Origin: Phyto melanocephala | Taxonomy: Eukaryota; Arthropoda; Insecta; Diptera; Rhinophoridae | DNA: 64,000 bases | NCBI GenBank assembly: GCA_941918925.1 | Contig: OW799236.1 | Coordinates: forward strand, 124,122,360 to 124,186,359 | Reading direction: 5' to 3' | In this document: positions 24,592-35,783 of the stretch, in pieces | Numbering within the stretch: position 1 is the stretch's first letter | How the letters are laid out: every line of letters starts with the position of its first letter | Translations under genes and position numbers: made by a program | The notes under the pieces: generated by a model | What the model saw: only the letters and a program-made list of their open reading frames with translations | The model's database searches: none | Told to the model about the DNA's origin: nothing

Positions 24592-26080
24592 AACAAGTAA
24601 AAGCGCTATATTCGGCCGTGCCGAATCTTATATACCCTTCACAACGTGTAGTCATGCAATAACAGTAAATTCACGTATGTATGTTAAAAAAAACAAAAAA
24701 AAAAATTAAAAAAAAAAAAATTTTAAAAAAAAATTAAAAAAAAAAAAATTATTATATACATATATAATATATATAAAACAAAAAAAAAATAAAAAAAAAA
24801 TTAAAAAAAAAAATAAAAAAAAATAATAATAAAAATATATATAATATATTAAAAAAAAAATAAAAAAAAAATTAAAAAAAAAAATTTTAAAAAAATTAAA
24901 AAAAAAATTTTTTTGCCTCAGCTGGGATTCGATGCCACGTTTTCTCTAACCAGTATACACGTTTGTATGTATGTATGTTGTTGTTGTAATGTTGTTTTTA
25001 TGAAAAGAAAATCGAGGTGGTCGTGGGTTTTTGCTCATATCTCAGTTGTTTATGTACCGATGTTTCTGATTTTCAATACCGATCTACTCCCGAATATTTC
25101 TGATATTTTAATACCTTACCCGGGTCCAACCTATGTCGGGGGGCTTCAAAAAGTTGATTTCAACATACACACGGACAGACGGTCAGACGGACAGACGGAC
25201 AGACGGTCAGGGCTTAATCGACTCCTCTATTCATAAGCTTTCAGAAAATATATACTTTATGGGGTCGGAAATGAAAATTGTAGAAATTTCACACGGAATG
25301 ACAAACCTATATATACCCTTTTTATACCCTTCACCTGTGGTGCACAAGGGTATATATAGCTTTGTCATTCCGTTTGTAATTTCTACAATTTTCATTTCCG
25401 ACCCCATAAAGTATATATTTTCTGAAAGCTTATGAATAGAGGAGTCGATTAAGCCCTGACCGTCTGTCCGTCTGCCCGTCTGTCCGTGTGTTGGTTGAAA
25501 TCAACTTTTAGAAGCAACTATATGTTCCTCAGATCTCTATATGGTATCAATCTCTTGGAAATATTCAGGAATGAATCGCTATTGAAATTCAGCACAATCG
25601 CCCAATAACTTTCTGAGATATGAGCAAAAAACCACGACCACCTCGTTTTTTTACACAATTACAACAACAACATACATACATAAATATATGTAAAAACCAT
25701 ACAAAAAAAGAAAAAATTACAAAAAGAAAAAATATTAAAAATAAAAAAAAAATAATAAAAAAAATTACAAAAAAAAATTTTAAAATAATTTAAAAAAAAT
25801 TTTAAAAAATTTTTTAAAAATTTTTTCAAAAATTTTTTTTTAAAAAATTAAAAAAAAAAATATAAAAAAAAATAATAACAAAATATAAATAATATATTAT
25901 ATCAAATAAAATTTTTTTGGCTCAGCTGGGATTCGATGCCACATTTATTCTAACCAGTATATACATATGTACGTATTTGATATGAGATGAATGGTGATAC
26001 AAACAATTGTTATTGCATGACTACACGTTGTGAAGGGTATATAAGATTCGGCACGGCCGAATATAGCACTGTTACTTGTT
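24592..26080. repeat. head-to-head inverted pair of TATACCCTTCAC-family copies
   Basis: The left copy (24592-about 25320) runs plus: ACAAGTAAAAGCGC, CGGCCGTGCCG, an A-rich stretch at 24690-24910, a GGACAGACGG microsatellite near 25170-25210, and ends at ATATACCCTT. The right copy (25323-26080) is complete and runs minus, ending ACTGTTACTTGTT. The two face each other with essentially no spacer, giving a 1.49 kb palindromic block. The right copy is much closer to the copy at 7971-8726 than to its own partner. Confidence 0.8.
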
Positions 26081-27305
26081 CACTGTGTGAAGGGTATAAC
26101 AAGAGAACTTGTGGGTATAATAACCCTAATGATAGATACATATAAGACAACATTATGAGTAACTTGTGTTTCACTTTCAGCGAGATAATTACTACATAAA
26201 TAGTAACATGTTTCGTGTGTGACTATTAAAATAACTAAAATAAAATTAATACAAATTAACTGTACAAAAAGGCTTAACATAATAACCATACACAACAGCT
26301 AGTGCTGTAAGACTTCTGTACAAATGTATACGTCTGCTTTGGTACGGCTAAATAAAGACAACAATATACTACTGTTGTTTATGGTCCTTCGAACCAGATC
26401 AAGGGACCGGTTTGACGATGATACAGTTTGGCTTCATATTAGGCTACTGAAATTCACAGCTGTGTTAAGAGACCACGGTGATTTGTATAAAATAGAAGTT
26501 AAATAAAACTGTCACATTATACTTTACGACTGAAAATGTTATTTGAAGAAATTTTCTAATTTACAAACATCAGTTAAATTAAGTGCAACGTATAAATATC
26601 TATCGCAACTGACTAAAAAGAATTAAAATTTAATTTATGTATTTACTCAAATATTTGCCTAATATGTCATAATCTAGAAACTCATTAATTTAGTTGAAAA
26701 TATATTTGTCACGTTTTTAATGGCTTTAATAGAGTTATTTTGAAGAAAGCAATTAAGCATTTTACTGATGACACTCCCAATTTGTTTGCGCTTAAATGTA
26801 GGGGGCATAATATGATTTCATACCTCTGATATTTGTTTAAACGTATAGGAAAATTTTAGAGTATCTTCAGAAAGCATTTAGAATCTGCCAGACAATTAAA
26901 TACACATTTATAATACATTTTAGTTAGAATTTTGTTTATAAATATTTTCGAATTAAAAAAAATATTTAAAACTTTTTTTTGTACATGATTTATATACAAT
27001 TTAAAAGGAAAGGAAAACTACAATATATAAAAAATAAATATGTATATATGTATGGATAATTAGTCTAAATACTATGGGTAAATATATAGAATATTACGAG
27101 ATATATAGGCAAGTACAGTACCGTGTAATTTAATAGCAGAATATTTTCATATTTTATAGAAGGAACTATTTTGCACATGCATGCTATAAAGAAATATGAT
27201 TTTATAAAATAAGATATTTAAAGTGCAGCTGAATGTGCTGCTAAAATAATTGCTAACGGGTGTCAGCAAAAGTGCAGGATTTAAATTTAACACCATTCTG
27301 TTAAA
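26081..27305. other. AT-rich non-coding DNA, no feature seen
   Basis: A further GTGTGAAGGGTATAA lies immediately after the inverted pair (26084-26100) and suggests another eroded family end. Beyond that no repeat, RNA or coding feature was recognised. The 60-codon frame at 26324-26506 has no family resemblance. Confidence 0.45.
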
Positions 27306-27309
27306 AGGG

Positions 27310-27660
27310 GTTCAACGTGATTTTTTTTTTTTTTTTGGCAGTACGTACCACGCTATTAAATAATATAGAAAAATATTCAAACGAGCAACGTTCAGTTATT
27401 GTAAAACATCTTACTTAAATTGTGAAAGTTTTGCTTAATTCGGCAACTATGTTAAGTTTTCGGTCACAACTATGCGCAAAATAAATCAACAATAAAGAAT
27501 TCGATTGCAAAAGACCAAATTAACGCTGACCAATGTTCGTCCACGTCCATGTAGTTCACTCGAAATTTTAGCCGCTGTAAGGGAAAGTGGGTCAGAGAAT
27601 CAAGAAACTTTCATTCGTTAATGTGATCAACACAAAGCACTATGCAATGAATTTTAGTAA
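27310..27660 (+). pseudogene. mariner-like transposase N-terminal fragment
   Basis: Translated pieces read IEKYSNEQRSVIVKHL, then RPKLTLTNVRPRPCSSL and EILAAVRESGSENQETFIR. This is the order of the first helix-turn-helix and linker of mariner/rosa-type transposases. Stops and frame changes separate the pieces, and no catalytic domain follows. Confidence 0.6.
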
Positions 27661-28430
27661 AAGAACTGCTTTATTCAAGCGCACAAGATTTGTACCAAAA
27701 ATCATGCGCATGTAGCTTTTCTGATTGAGTGTTTTAACATTATCAAATTAATGTGGATCTCTAAGGAAATTATTTTTTTAGGTTAGGCAAATTTTTAACT
27801 TTTATTTTTAAAACCATTAAACGATGTTCGTTTAAATACTTTTCCATATTAATTAATCAAGTGGTCTGTACATGACAACTGCCAAAAAAAATCACAGTAC
27901 AACCCCGATTAACAAAATCTGGCGCTCTTGTTGGGACACCCGATATTTCCAAGAATATGTCTTAAAACCCAAAAATAATTTTGTATTTACGTCAACAAGG
28001 ATTTTTGACTCTATATATTTGCAAGACCTAGATAGCAATAAAATGAGCTTTTAAATAAATTGTTATGTGTTGTAATTATTCTCTAAAATTGTAATTGTTT
28101 CTTAAAAAAACACTGGCACACAATACACATTTTCGCACGGCTCATTCATTTGAGATCCAAGTGTCCACTAAATCGCCTCCATCAATCTTTCCTGTTATTT
28201 ATAACAAAGAATAGTTTAAAACGAAAAACCACCAACAGTGTTTCCCCCTGGGTGGATAATAAAATGTATGTCACAAAAATATTTAATGTTTAAAAGAGAC
28301 CACCGTATTTGGCCCAAATATAATTATAAAAGTTTATGGCGTCCTAAAAATGGTTCTATTTCGCTTAAGAGTTGATAGTCAACACGTTAGACGTAAAACT
28401 AATACTTAAGAATTTTTTTTTAATCTTGGA
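27661..28430. other. non-coding DNA with a possible solo pogo-like end
   Basis: CAGTACAACCCCGATTAAC at 27896-27914 looks like the terminal sequence of pogo/Tigger elements, but no matching opposite end was found. The 60-codon frame starting at 27872 overlaps it and is not convincing. The rest is unassigned. Confidence 0.35.
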
Positions 28431-28433
28431 CAC

Positions 28434-29103
28434 TGTATGTGTGTACCAGAGAACTGTTTTGTTGGTCTCTTTTATGCCTTTGAATACAATCTAAAAAAAC
28501 GAGCCTTTTGTTAACAATAGACATCAATTCAGTAAAGCAATATATGACATAAATCAAAAAAGGGTGCCCGGTAGACTAGTAAGTAGTGTACTAGTCTGCC
28601 AGTCTGGGGGTTGCGGGTTCAATTCCCGCCAGAGACTCTGGTCTGTTTCACGGGAAAATGGTCTTCGTTACTCAGCTTTGTTACTTATAATATAATTTAT
28701 AATAAATATATATATAAATAAATCAAAAAACGGAGTGTAACGAATAGCGAATCAGGTATATTGTACAAAATTTAAAGTTGCTTTATTTTTGGTGCTTCTT
28801 TGTAAAGAAATCTAAATTGTAATTATCAAATCCTTGATTTCCTTGCGACAATTAGTAACAGAAAAATAAATATCTTGAAAAATTATACAGGTCGAAATTG
28901 TACTTATAAATTTCAACGAATGCTAAAGGAATGGTGTGAATGTTTTTAGTTTTTCATATGGCTTTTTGTCATTTCAGTGAGTTTGCACATGTCAATACAT
29001 GTTTTTATTGTTTTCAATTAAAGTAAAAGGCAATGCAAAAGTAATGAATTTACGAATAGGAAGAAAACGTGAATGGTTTCATTCTGTTCTCTGGTGTGTA
29101 CAT
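28434..29103. mobile_element. MITE (TIR core ACCAGAGAAC), copy A, interrupted by a SINE
   Basis: ACCAGAGAACTG at 28445-28456 is matched by an inverted CTGTTCTCTGGT near 29083-29094. The body includes AAACGAGCCTTTTGTT and CGGAGTGTAACGAAT, both present in a shorter copy B at 49545-49819. A SINE has inserted at 28562-28717. No transposase frame is present. Confidence 0.65.
28562..28717 (+). mobile_element. tRNA-derived SINE, copy 2, with 13-bp target-site duplication
   Basis: The direct repeat ATAAATCAAAAAA flanks it exactly (28549-28561 and 28718-28730). The head GGGTGCCCGGTAGACTAGT is followed by a box B, GGTTCAATTCC, at 28617-28627 and CCGCCAGAGACTCTGG, all shared with the SINE at 2018. The tail is a (TATAA)-like AT repeat. 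The paralogous element at 49545-49819 has no SINE at this position. Confidence 0.85.
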
Positions 29104-31490
29104 CTGCAGATTGAATTGTAACGCCTGTAAAGTTTAAAACAAATAGATTTTCATTTTTTTGTTTGGTAGCACAGATGAGCATTAGCTAGTAAAAATTTTA
29201 ACTGATCGCATATTAATATGAAAAACGTGTAAACTGCCGAACATATAATGATGATTTACAAATAACATGCGATTTGAAATCGCGTGATTGTCAAAACATG
29301 AGCGATAATTTCCTAAAATGTAAAAATAATTATATTGTAAATACGACATGGTCGTGTTCTTATTTTTTATACTCAGATTTTCCAAGGAAATTTTCGCTTC
29401 TTTAAAATTGCACGTTACTGTATATGTATGTATGCATACATATACACAAGTAAGTATTTAAAATAAAGCACATACACATGCCATAAAACAATGATCGATA
29501 AGTAATCAAAATAAATTAAACTCAACCCAGAAAACACATCCATAATGAATCAGTTTTTTTGTGTGTTTGTTTATCTGACAATTCTAACGATTTTGTCTTG
29601 CCCTTTTTTCACCGAACTTTTAAGTAATTTGTTGTCATCTTCTTTCCGACAAAACAAATCAAAAAAAAAATAATAATAATTAAACTGTATATACATACAA
29701 ATATATGGATGTACATGTAAATGTTATATACTTGTCGCACAAAAACTTTGTATCTGCTTATTAACAGATTTAAATATAAATAAAAACATAAAAGTATTAC
29801 TGACACAAGGACTGAAATGATCATTGTTTCTACTGTTTAGGTCACATGATCAATTTTTATTTTATTTATTAATTATAATTATTACTGGCGTTAAGGGAGG
29901 CTTAACTCTTGTTGCAAAATAACTTTATCAAAATTATATTTTTTTTTTTTCAAAACGTCACTTAACAACCACTTAAAATCAAAATAATATTTAATTATAT
30001 TCAATTAAATAGGGGAAATAGTTTAACTTTTCATTTAGTTTTGTTATTTAAGCTTTATCGAAAAAATATTGTTTATTTGACTGTCCGTCGGTCAGTCTGT
30101 CTTGTTTGCTTTACTTTGTTTATTTTCATTTATAATTGCAAATACCTTAGTAGCAAGAGCTTTTCTAATCAGTTGGCAGGACCTGATTAATTACAGAATT
30201 TAATTTATTTCTTTTTTTCTAATTTGTTTAAATCAGAACTTCAATTATAAAGACTTTCTGTATGAAACTAATAAACAAAATTCGTTTACAAACACGCGAT
30301 CACAATTTTATTGTTTTCGGTTTTTACAAACGCTGTTTCCGTTTTTTTTTTGTAGGTTTTTTATATAATTTTTATTGATCACAAAATTGGAAAATTTTTA
30401 AATAAAAACTTCCGTAAATATTTGCGTTTATCACGTAATGTTTTTCTGTTACACTTTTTTAATTGATTTGTTTAAAGGCGGCTTTTTAATGATTTTATTG
30501 CTTCTGTTCTATATTTTCATTATTATTATTTTTATTTATAATTTGCGTTTTGTTTTGTTTTGTTTAGTAATATTTATTTACTTTAAATGTGATCGTATTT
30601 TCTTACGGTGTGTTCATGAAGAGGGCTAAATCTATACTGTTGTTCAATATTGACAGAGAGCCAATCAGTGAAATAACGGCGAAACGAAGTTATCGTGTTC
30701 ATGGATGTGAGTGTACAAACAACATTTTACTAGTGCAAATATAAAGTGTTTGTTGTTTAAGCAAACACATGCATTCATACACACTTATTTAAACTCATAC
30801 ACATAAAGACGGATATCAAATATTTGCCTGATCGACTTGAGTTATAATAATGCCATTGTAACAGTAATTGAGTTTCGTTTTTTATACACTGCAACAGTAA
30901 ACGAGTAGTTTTTCCTAACAACAGCAAAATGTGTAACTTTCACCAAACACACACGTTTTTCCCTATTCAATAAACAAAATTTTCATCAACCCCTTTAAGA
31001 CGCAAGCACTTAGAAATCATCCACTTCATAAGATTTAATTTTTGTTTCTTTTTTGGTTTAGAAATTCTATTTAAAGTTTATTAAAATTCCGTTGTATTTT
31101 ATAGACGAGAATTTGTAGTGTCACAAAAATAAATTTCATCACGGCTATAAGAGCAACTGGGTTGTGTCCTGCTTATTTTATTACGCCTTTTCAACTCGTT
31201 GTATCTGAGTGTGTAATGGATTTCGGAAAATTCTTTGAAATAGTTGCCAATTTTTTGGTCCTAAAATTAACTGCGTTGTGAATAAAATTGGATTTTATTT
31301 TGTGGAAAATTTGTGGCAGTTGGATAAAATTACAAACGCTCATTTTGATCGTTAAGCGTCATCGTTCTCGATTTTATGCCGGAATAGGAACATTAATAAT
31401 ATTTATTATATTTTCTTAGCCATTCTTATTGGTAGTTAAAAAATACAACCCCAACCAATTCATTGTAAAATCAAATAATTATGTTCAAAA
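29104..31490. other. non-coding DNA, mostly AT-rich, possible single-copy parts
   Basis: No gene or bounded repeat recognised. The segments near 30635-30725 and 31140-31400 are less AT-biased and not obviously repetitive, so they are candidates for regulatory or non-coding exon sequence. This is inference only; no promoter element was clear. Confidence 0.4.
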
Positions 31491-31491
31491 G

Positions 31492-32356
31492 CATATGTGG
31501 CTCCACGAAAAGCCCCCCAATGAAATAACGCCCAAACGAGAAATGAAATATTCTCCAAATTTTTTTCATACATTTTTGGGTGTTATTTCATATGAAATAA
31601 CTCCCAATTTTTTTGGGCCGTCTTTCATTTTTTTTGGAAATTATTTCATTTCTCATTTGGGGTTTTTAAATTATAAAATAATTTCCAATGAAATAACACC
31701 CAACAAATTTTAAAAATTCGGGGCCTTCTTTACAATATTGTAACTATAATAACGTCTCCCATGAGTTGGATTTTCAAGCCTTTCATAAAGTTTTAGGATA
31801 GCTCGTTGGTGGCTGATCTGAAATTGCTTCCATCGTATAAGGGAAATTTACTGCACTGGACTTAGTCCATTTACAAAACCAAAAGTAGTCACTATTAAAC
31901 GAGCTTTGTATGTTCTTTAACCAAAAAAAATTGATTATGAATGCTGGCACACTTTCGAAGTTGCATATATTCTTATTATGAAGACGACGCCTGCGGGCCT
32001 CCACACGATTTATATCAATAAATTTGTGATTTTGCTGTTGGTCCATATTGACTTCATGAAATCCTTAATGAAACTGACTCATTTATGAATTTTGGGCATA
32101 ATTTCATTTTTATTGCTGATGGGGTTTATTTCATTGGGGATTATTTCATTTTCATCATTGGGATTTATTTCATATGAAATAACTCCCAAATATGGGGGGT
32201 TGTTTCGTTTTCGCTTTGGGGTTTATTTCATTTATTTTTGGATGTTATTTCATTCACTGTTTTTGGGTGTTATCTCCAATTTTTTAGGGTTTACTTCATT
32301 GGGGATTGATTCCTGGGCGTTATTTCATTGGGGGGCTTTTCGTGGAGCCGCATATG
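31492..32356. mobile_element. DNA element with 43-bp TIRs and repeated TTATTTCAT motifs
   Basis: The 43 nt at 31492-31534 (from CATATGTGGCTCCACG to ATAACGCCCA) recur inverted at 32314-32356 with one mismatch. Both subterminal zones are packed with copies of TTATTTCATT or its complement next to GGG/CCC, including a near-palindrome TTATTTCATATGAAATAA on each side (about 31584-31601 and 32166-32183). The unique centre (about 31720-32090) holds an 87-codon minus-strand frame at 32046-31783, beginning MDQQQNHKFIDINRVEARRR, that I cannot assign. The superfamily is unknown; clustered subterminal motifs usually bind the transposase. Confidence 0.75.
31783..32046 (-). CDS. unidentified 87-codon frame inside the 31492-32356 element
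   Basis: The frame begins MDQQQNHKFIDINRVEARRR and ends QPPTSYPKTL. It has mixed, protein-like composition with a basic Arg-rich patch near residues 14-21 and a Trp/Phe-rich middle. It occupies the unique centre between two motif arrays, which is where a transposon gene or its remnant would lie. I recognise no domain, and it may be a decayed transposase piece or chance. Confidence 0.25.
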   Translation of the reverse strand: MDQQQNHKFIDINRVEARRRRLHNKNICNFESVPAFIINFFWLKNIQSSFNSDYFWFCKWTKSSAVNFPYTMEAISDQPPTSYPKTL

Positions 32357-33285
32357 TGACCTTCTCCGAGAAGAGGGGCCAGTGTGTCGAAAAACAGGTT
32401 TGAACTTAAGAGTGGATTCTGGTATCTAAAAGGGTGTAGAATAAGATGAAATGAGTTAGATTTCTAATAAAAATTTATTGATCCCATAAAAACGTTGTGG
32501 CAGAGCAGCAACAATAGCAAAGGTATTGTCACACTAAAAGCGAAAAAAATCCGTCACCACATAGGCATGACGTCACCAAAGTCGGCACCCAATCATAAAT
32601 AACCATACCAAATCGCATCTCCCAACTGATGCTGTGTGTTCACAGTGATAATGAAACTTTTAGTGCGTTTTTCTCAAAAATTAATTTTCACACACTAGGT
32701 CCCCTTTTTCGGAAAAGGCCTTTAAAAAAATATTGAGAATTAAAACTTATTAAACCGTACACTACTGAAGAAATTATGCATTAACATAGCAACTTACACA
32801 GATAAAACATAATTATCTATCGTGTAACCATTAGGATAGTTTTTGAATAGACACTGAAGCCCCTTCCAGACGACTGTTCTACGTAAAATAAAGCTAAACT
32901 GCTGTGTAAAATGAGAAATAAAATCGGATGAAAACATCACCGCTTTGGTCTAAAGTGTGTCCGAAATACTCCTTTTCTCTACGTGTTCCAGAACTCGTAC
33001 TTTTACAGATTTTTATATGTGAAAAGTTTTGGGTTAGAATTTAGAGTTATATTTAAAAAAAACCAACCGATCTAGAAGATCAAAGACGCGGCAATTTTTT
33101 TCGCTAAGTAACATTCGAAGCGTTTAAAAGAGGAACCTAATTTTGACCGAAAAATTAATTCTAGCGACAAAGAGCATGACTACGAGTCAGTAAGTCCGTG
33201 ACTTTTTTAATGTCTAGCATCTTAACTGAAAAGGCAACACTGCTACCGTCAACAGGAGTTAGTTGACTCAGTTTTCAGTTAGTTG
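32357..33285. other. non-coding DNA without recognised feature
   Basis: The segment at about 32500-32720 is less AT-rich (for example GACGTCACCAAAGTCGG) and not evidently repetitive. No gene or bounded repeat was recognised. Confidence 0.4.
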
Positions 33286-33487
33286 GCTAAACGGGGGTGG
33301 ACAGTGCTAAAGATTTTGGAAGTTATAGGCATCTCACCTGTGTAGGTGGTTTGTATTTTAAATGATCACTTGAATATGAGAAAGCATTTTACAAGATGGG
33401 TGCCGCGTTTGCTCACAATCGACCATAAATTCAATCGTTTAATAACTTTGCAAGAATGTTTGACGTTGTTCAACCATAATATGAATC

Positions 33488-34313
33488 GGGCATATTCATA
33501 GTCATCAAAAAAGTCGACTTTAACAGTACTTAAGTCAATTTCTTAAAAAAGTCTACTCTAAGTCATTCATAGACAACTTAAAGTTGGTTTTTGACATTAA
33601 AGTCGGCTCTAAATTTAAAACCAGCTGAACCTGTTGTTAACTCTATTTACAATAACATCAGCTATTCATTGTAAAGTTAAAAGATGTGTTGAAAATTAAA
33701 AAAATGCTAAGATTTCAAGATATTGAAAGAGATTTTTCAATAACTGGTGATTGTGAGGGTGATTTTTGTGTAAGGAAACCTAAAAATTACAAAAATAGAT
33801 TTAATCCCTTCGACCTAAGCGATGAAGATTTTTATTCCCGCCACAGATTTGACAAAATTACAACTCGTAAGATGAAAGCATCGTTTCCCTTATAGCTTTC
33901 CACGAATTCTTTTTTCTGTATATACATAAAAATATGTATATCACACATATGTACATGTGTATGTACATACATAAATATGTTATTGAGACTTACCATTTCT
34001 GTTTTTTCCATTATTTTAATAAATTTTGATTTTATACATAGATGTAAAACGTTTTAAAATTTTTATTTTTTATTGTTTGCTTCAACAAAAGTAAACAAAA
34101 GAAAAGCAGCTGATCAAGTTGCCATTTTTTATATTTTAAAAAGAAATTGTATGCCAGAGTTAAGCAAATAAGAGTTGACACCCATTTAAAGCCAGCTCAA
34201 CTTAAAGTATACTCTTTTTTTGACTATGAATACCAAAAAGATAGTAAAAGCTTTTAACTTAAAGATTAACTTTAGTAAGAGCCGACTTTAGTTTGCGACT
34301 ATGAATACAAGCC
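33488..34313. mobile_element. PIF/Harbinger-type non-autonomous element nested in mariner
   Basis: The left end GGGCATATTCATAGTC and right-end complement GGCTTGTATTCATAGTC are imperfect terminal inverted repeats, and an AAAGTCGGCTCT block recurs inside in both orientations (about 33600 and 34277). It sits inside a mariner relic. Harbinger assignment rests on the GG-rich TATTCATA ends and on the internal frame at 33686-33895. Confidence 0.6.
33686..33895 (+). pseudogene. Harbinger transposase N-terminal fragment
   Basis: A 69-codon frame beginning MLKIKKMLRFQDIERDFS contains NRFNPFDLSDEDFYSRHRF followed by DKITTRKM. PIF/Harbinger nucleases carry a similar segment (acidic DLSDEDF then an RFRFSK-like helix) just before their catalytic domain. 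The frame ends at TAG without any DDE domain, so only the N-terminus survives. Recognition is from the motif alone. Confidence 0.45.
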
Positions 34314-34540
34314 AATGTGTTTTGCGCGGTTTCATAACCGTCGACGAAACATGGATGCAACACAACATACCAAAGATTAAACAACAAAGAAAGAAGCAAA
34401 TTAAGTCATGGCGACAGTTTTTGCAATGCACTACGTATTGATTACATCGACTGCCTTAAGTAAAAAGGGTTAAACAATCGATGGCGAATGTTATGCCCGA
34501 TTATTAAGATGATTTAATGAGGATTAAAAAAACACATTAT

Positions 34541-35098
34541 TAGATTGATATTATTAGATGAATTCATATTTATTTTATTAAATACTTATTTTGTTGTAGT
34601 TAAGAAATCTTTTTTTTAGAAAAACGTTGCACAAAGTGTATAGACAAGTGATTTCAGCTGTATGGCGCTATGTGATGCATAGACAACTTTCTAAAATGCA
34701 TTGCGCTTTAACGATTTGAGGAAACTTATTATGATCTCTCGCAAAAATGACTTGGATTGGCTTAAATTTGATCCTGCTAGATTTTTTGTCACACTTCTAT
34801 GCTAATTAACCGTACTAAAGACAACATTATCAGGCCATCACTCGAATTCTTATAGAATATTCATTGAAAATGAGTTTCTTTCGGATCCGTGCAAACATGT
34901 GAAGCCATCCCGGGTATTTAAATAATGCCAATTTACAAAGTCAATAAAGTCAATAATCCTTTCATTATCTACTGCTCTCATGATACTATTTCCAATAACT
35001 TTCTATATTTCCAGTCTGAAAAGACTTCTCTACGAAACTAATAGCGAGAATTATGCATTCGCATAAATTTAGCAGTTAATTAAATACTTTGTAACCTA
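34541..35098. other. non-coding DNA without recognised feature
   Basis: No coding, RNA or bounded repeat signal was seen between the mariner relic and the non-LTR fragment. Part of it could belong to the truncated upstream portion of that fragment, but no reading frame supports this. Confidence 0.4.
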
Positions 35099-35099
35099 T

Positions 35100-35390
35100 C
35101 TAACGGATAAAGGACATATTCTCCGTAATTGTCCTGCACTCAGGGACCTGAGACACCAGATTCTAGGTCAGCGAATACTTGTTAATAAAACTTGTCTTTC
35201 CACAGGTGATCTAGGAAAGATTCACATATTTGTAAACAGGACAGAATGGCTGAGGAACGACAGCCAGAGGACGTAGACAAACGGGCGTTGATGTCTACGG
35301 TATCACAACGGGACCCTTGTAGGACCCAAGTGAGCATTGCCTTCGGGCGGCTGCCGGACCTAACCTAACGGATAAAGGATTGATGAAAAA
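35100..35390 (+). pseudogene. non-LTR retrotransposon 3' end
   Basis: The plus strand reads GHILRNCPALRDLRHQILG, then QRILVNKTCLST and GDLGKIHIFVNRTEWL before a stop, matching the C-terminal Cys/His and RNase H tail of insect non-LTR ORF2 proteins (pattern H-x-L-x-x-C-P-A-L). The 3' UTR ends GGCTGCCGGACCTAACCTAA. Everything upstream is truncated, as usual for LINE copies. Confidence 0.7.
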
Positions 35391-35663
35391 AAATTAAAAA
35401 ACAATGTAATCAAGGAAAAATGTGAAAAATATATAACTTGTTCACGACGTTGTATCAAAGGGCATGCAATGTCACTCATAACTCAGGACATATAACGACA
35501 TAAAAAATTATTCTGTTATACAAGTTCTAAAAATAAAACAAAATAAAATAAAAATAAGACATAAAGGAAGAAAACTTTTGCAGTCGGATAAAGATAACTT
35601 TTTTTTACTGTACATACTGGAAAATTTTGCATCACTTACGTTAACGTATATAACAAACTCCTA

Positions 35664-35780
35664 GGGCCGTATTCATAAAAAATATTTTAGGTTTATTAAA
35701 GGCTTATTTGACAAATTTCTCAACAACATCTGTCAAATAAGCCTTTAATAAACCTAAAATATTTTTTATGAATACGGCCC
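35664..35780. mobile_element. 117-bp palindromic MITE, Harbinger-like, 3-bp TSD CTA
   Basis: Two perfectly matching 50-nt arms (35664-35713 and 35731-35780, outer end GGGCCGTATTCATAAA) surround a 17-nt loop. CTA directly repeats at 35661-35663 and 35781-35783, the 3-bp duplication typical of PIF/Harbinger. A degraded relative lies at 15376-15461. Transcribed, it would fold into a long perfect hairpin. Confidence 0.85.
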
Positions 35781-35783
35781 CTA

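Larger units (their letters stand above)
33290..34540 (+). pseudogene. mariner transposase relic split by a nested Harbinger element
   Basis: Left part (about 33315-33487) translates in pieces to KILEVIGISPV, then ILNDHLNMRKHFTRWVPR and LLTIDHKFNRLITLQECL. Right part (34314-34540) reads GFITVDETWMQHNIPKIKQQ, then SWRQFLQCTTYLITS-like pieces, TIDGECYARLL and FNED. Together they follow mariner order, with the first catalytic VDETW motif preserved. The break at 33488/34313 is exactly where a Harbinger-type element begins and ends. Stops and frameshifts make it non-functional. Confidence 0.8.

Noticed and set aside
24913..25435. Two plus-strand frames of about 100 codons (DRRTDRQT-like repeats)
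   Set aside because: They lie within the inverted repeat pair and arise from the GGACAGACGG microsatellite.
27872..28054. A 60-codon gene and a complete pogo-like element
   Set aside because: Only one terminus-like sequence (27896-27914) exists, no opposite end was found and the frame overlaps it.
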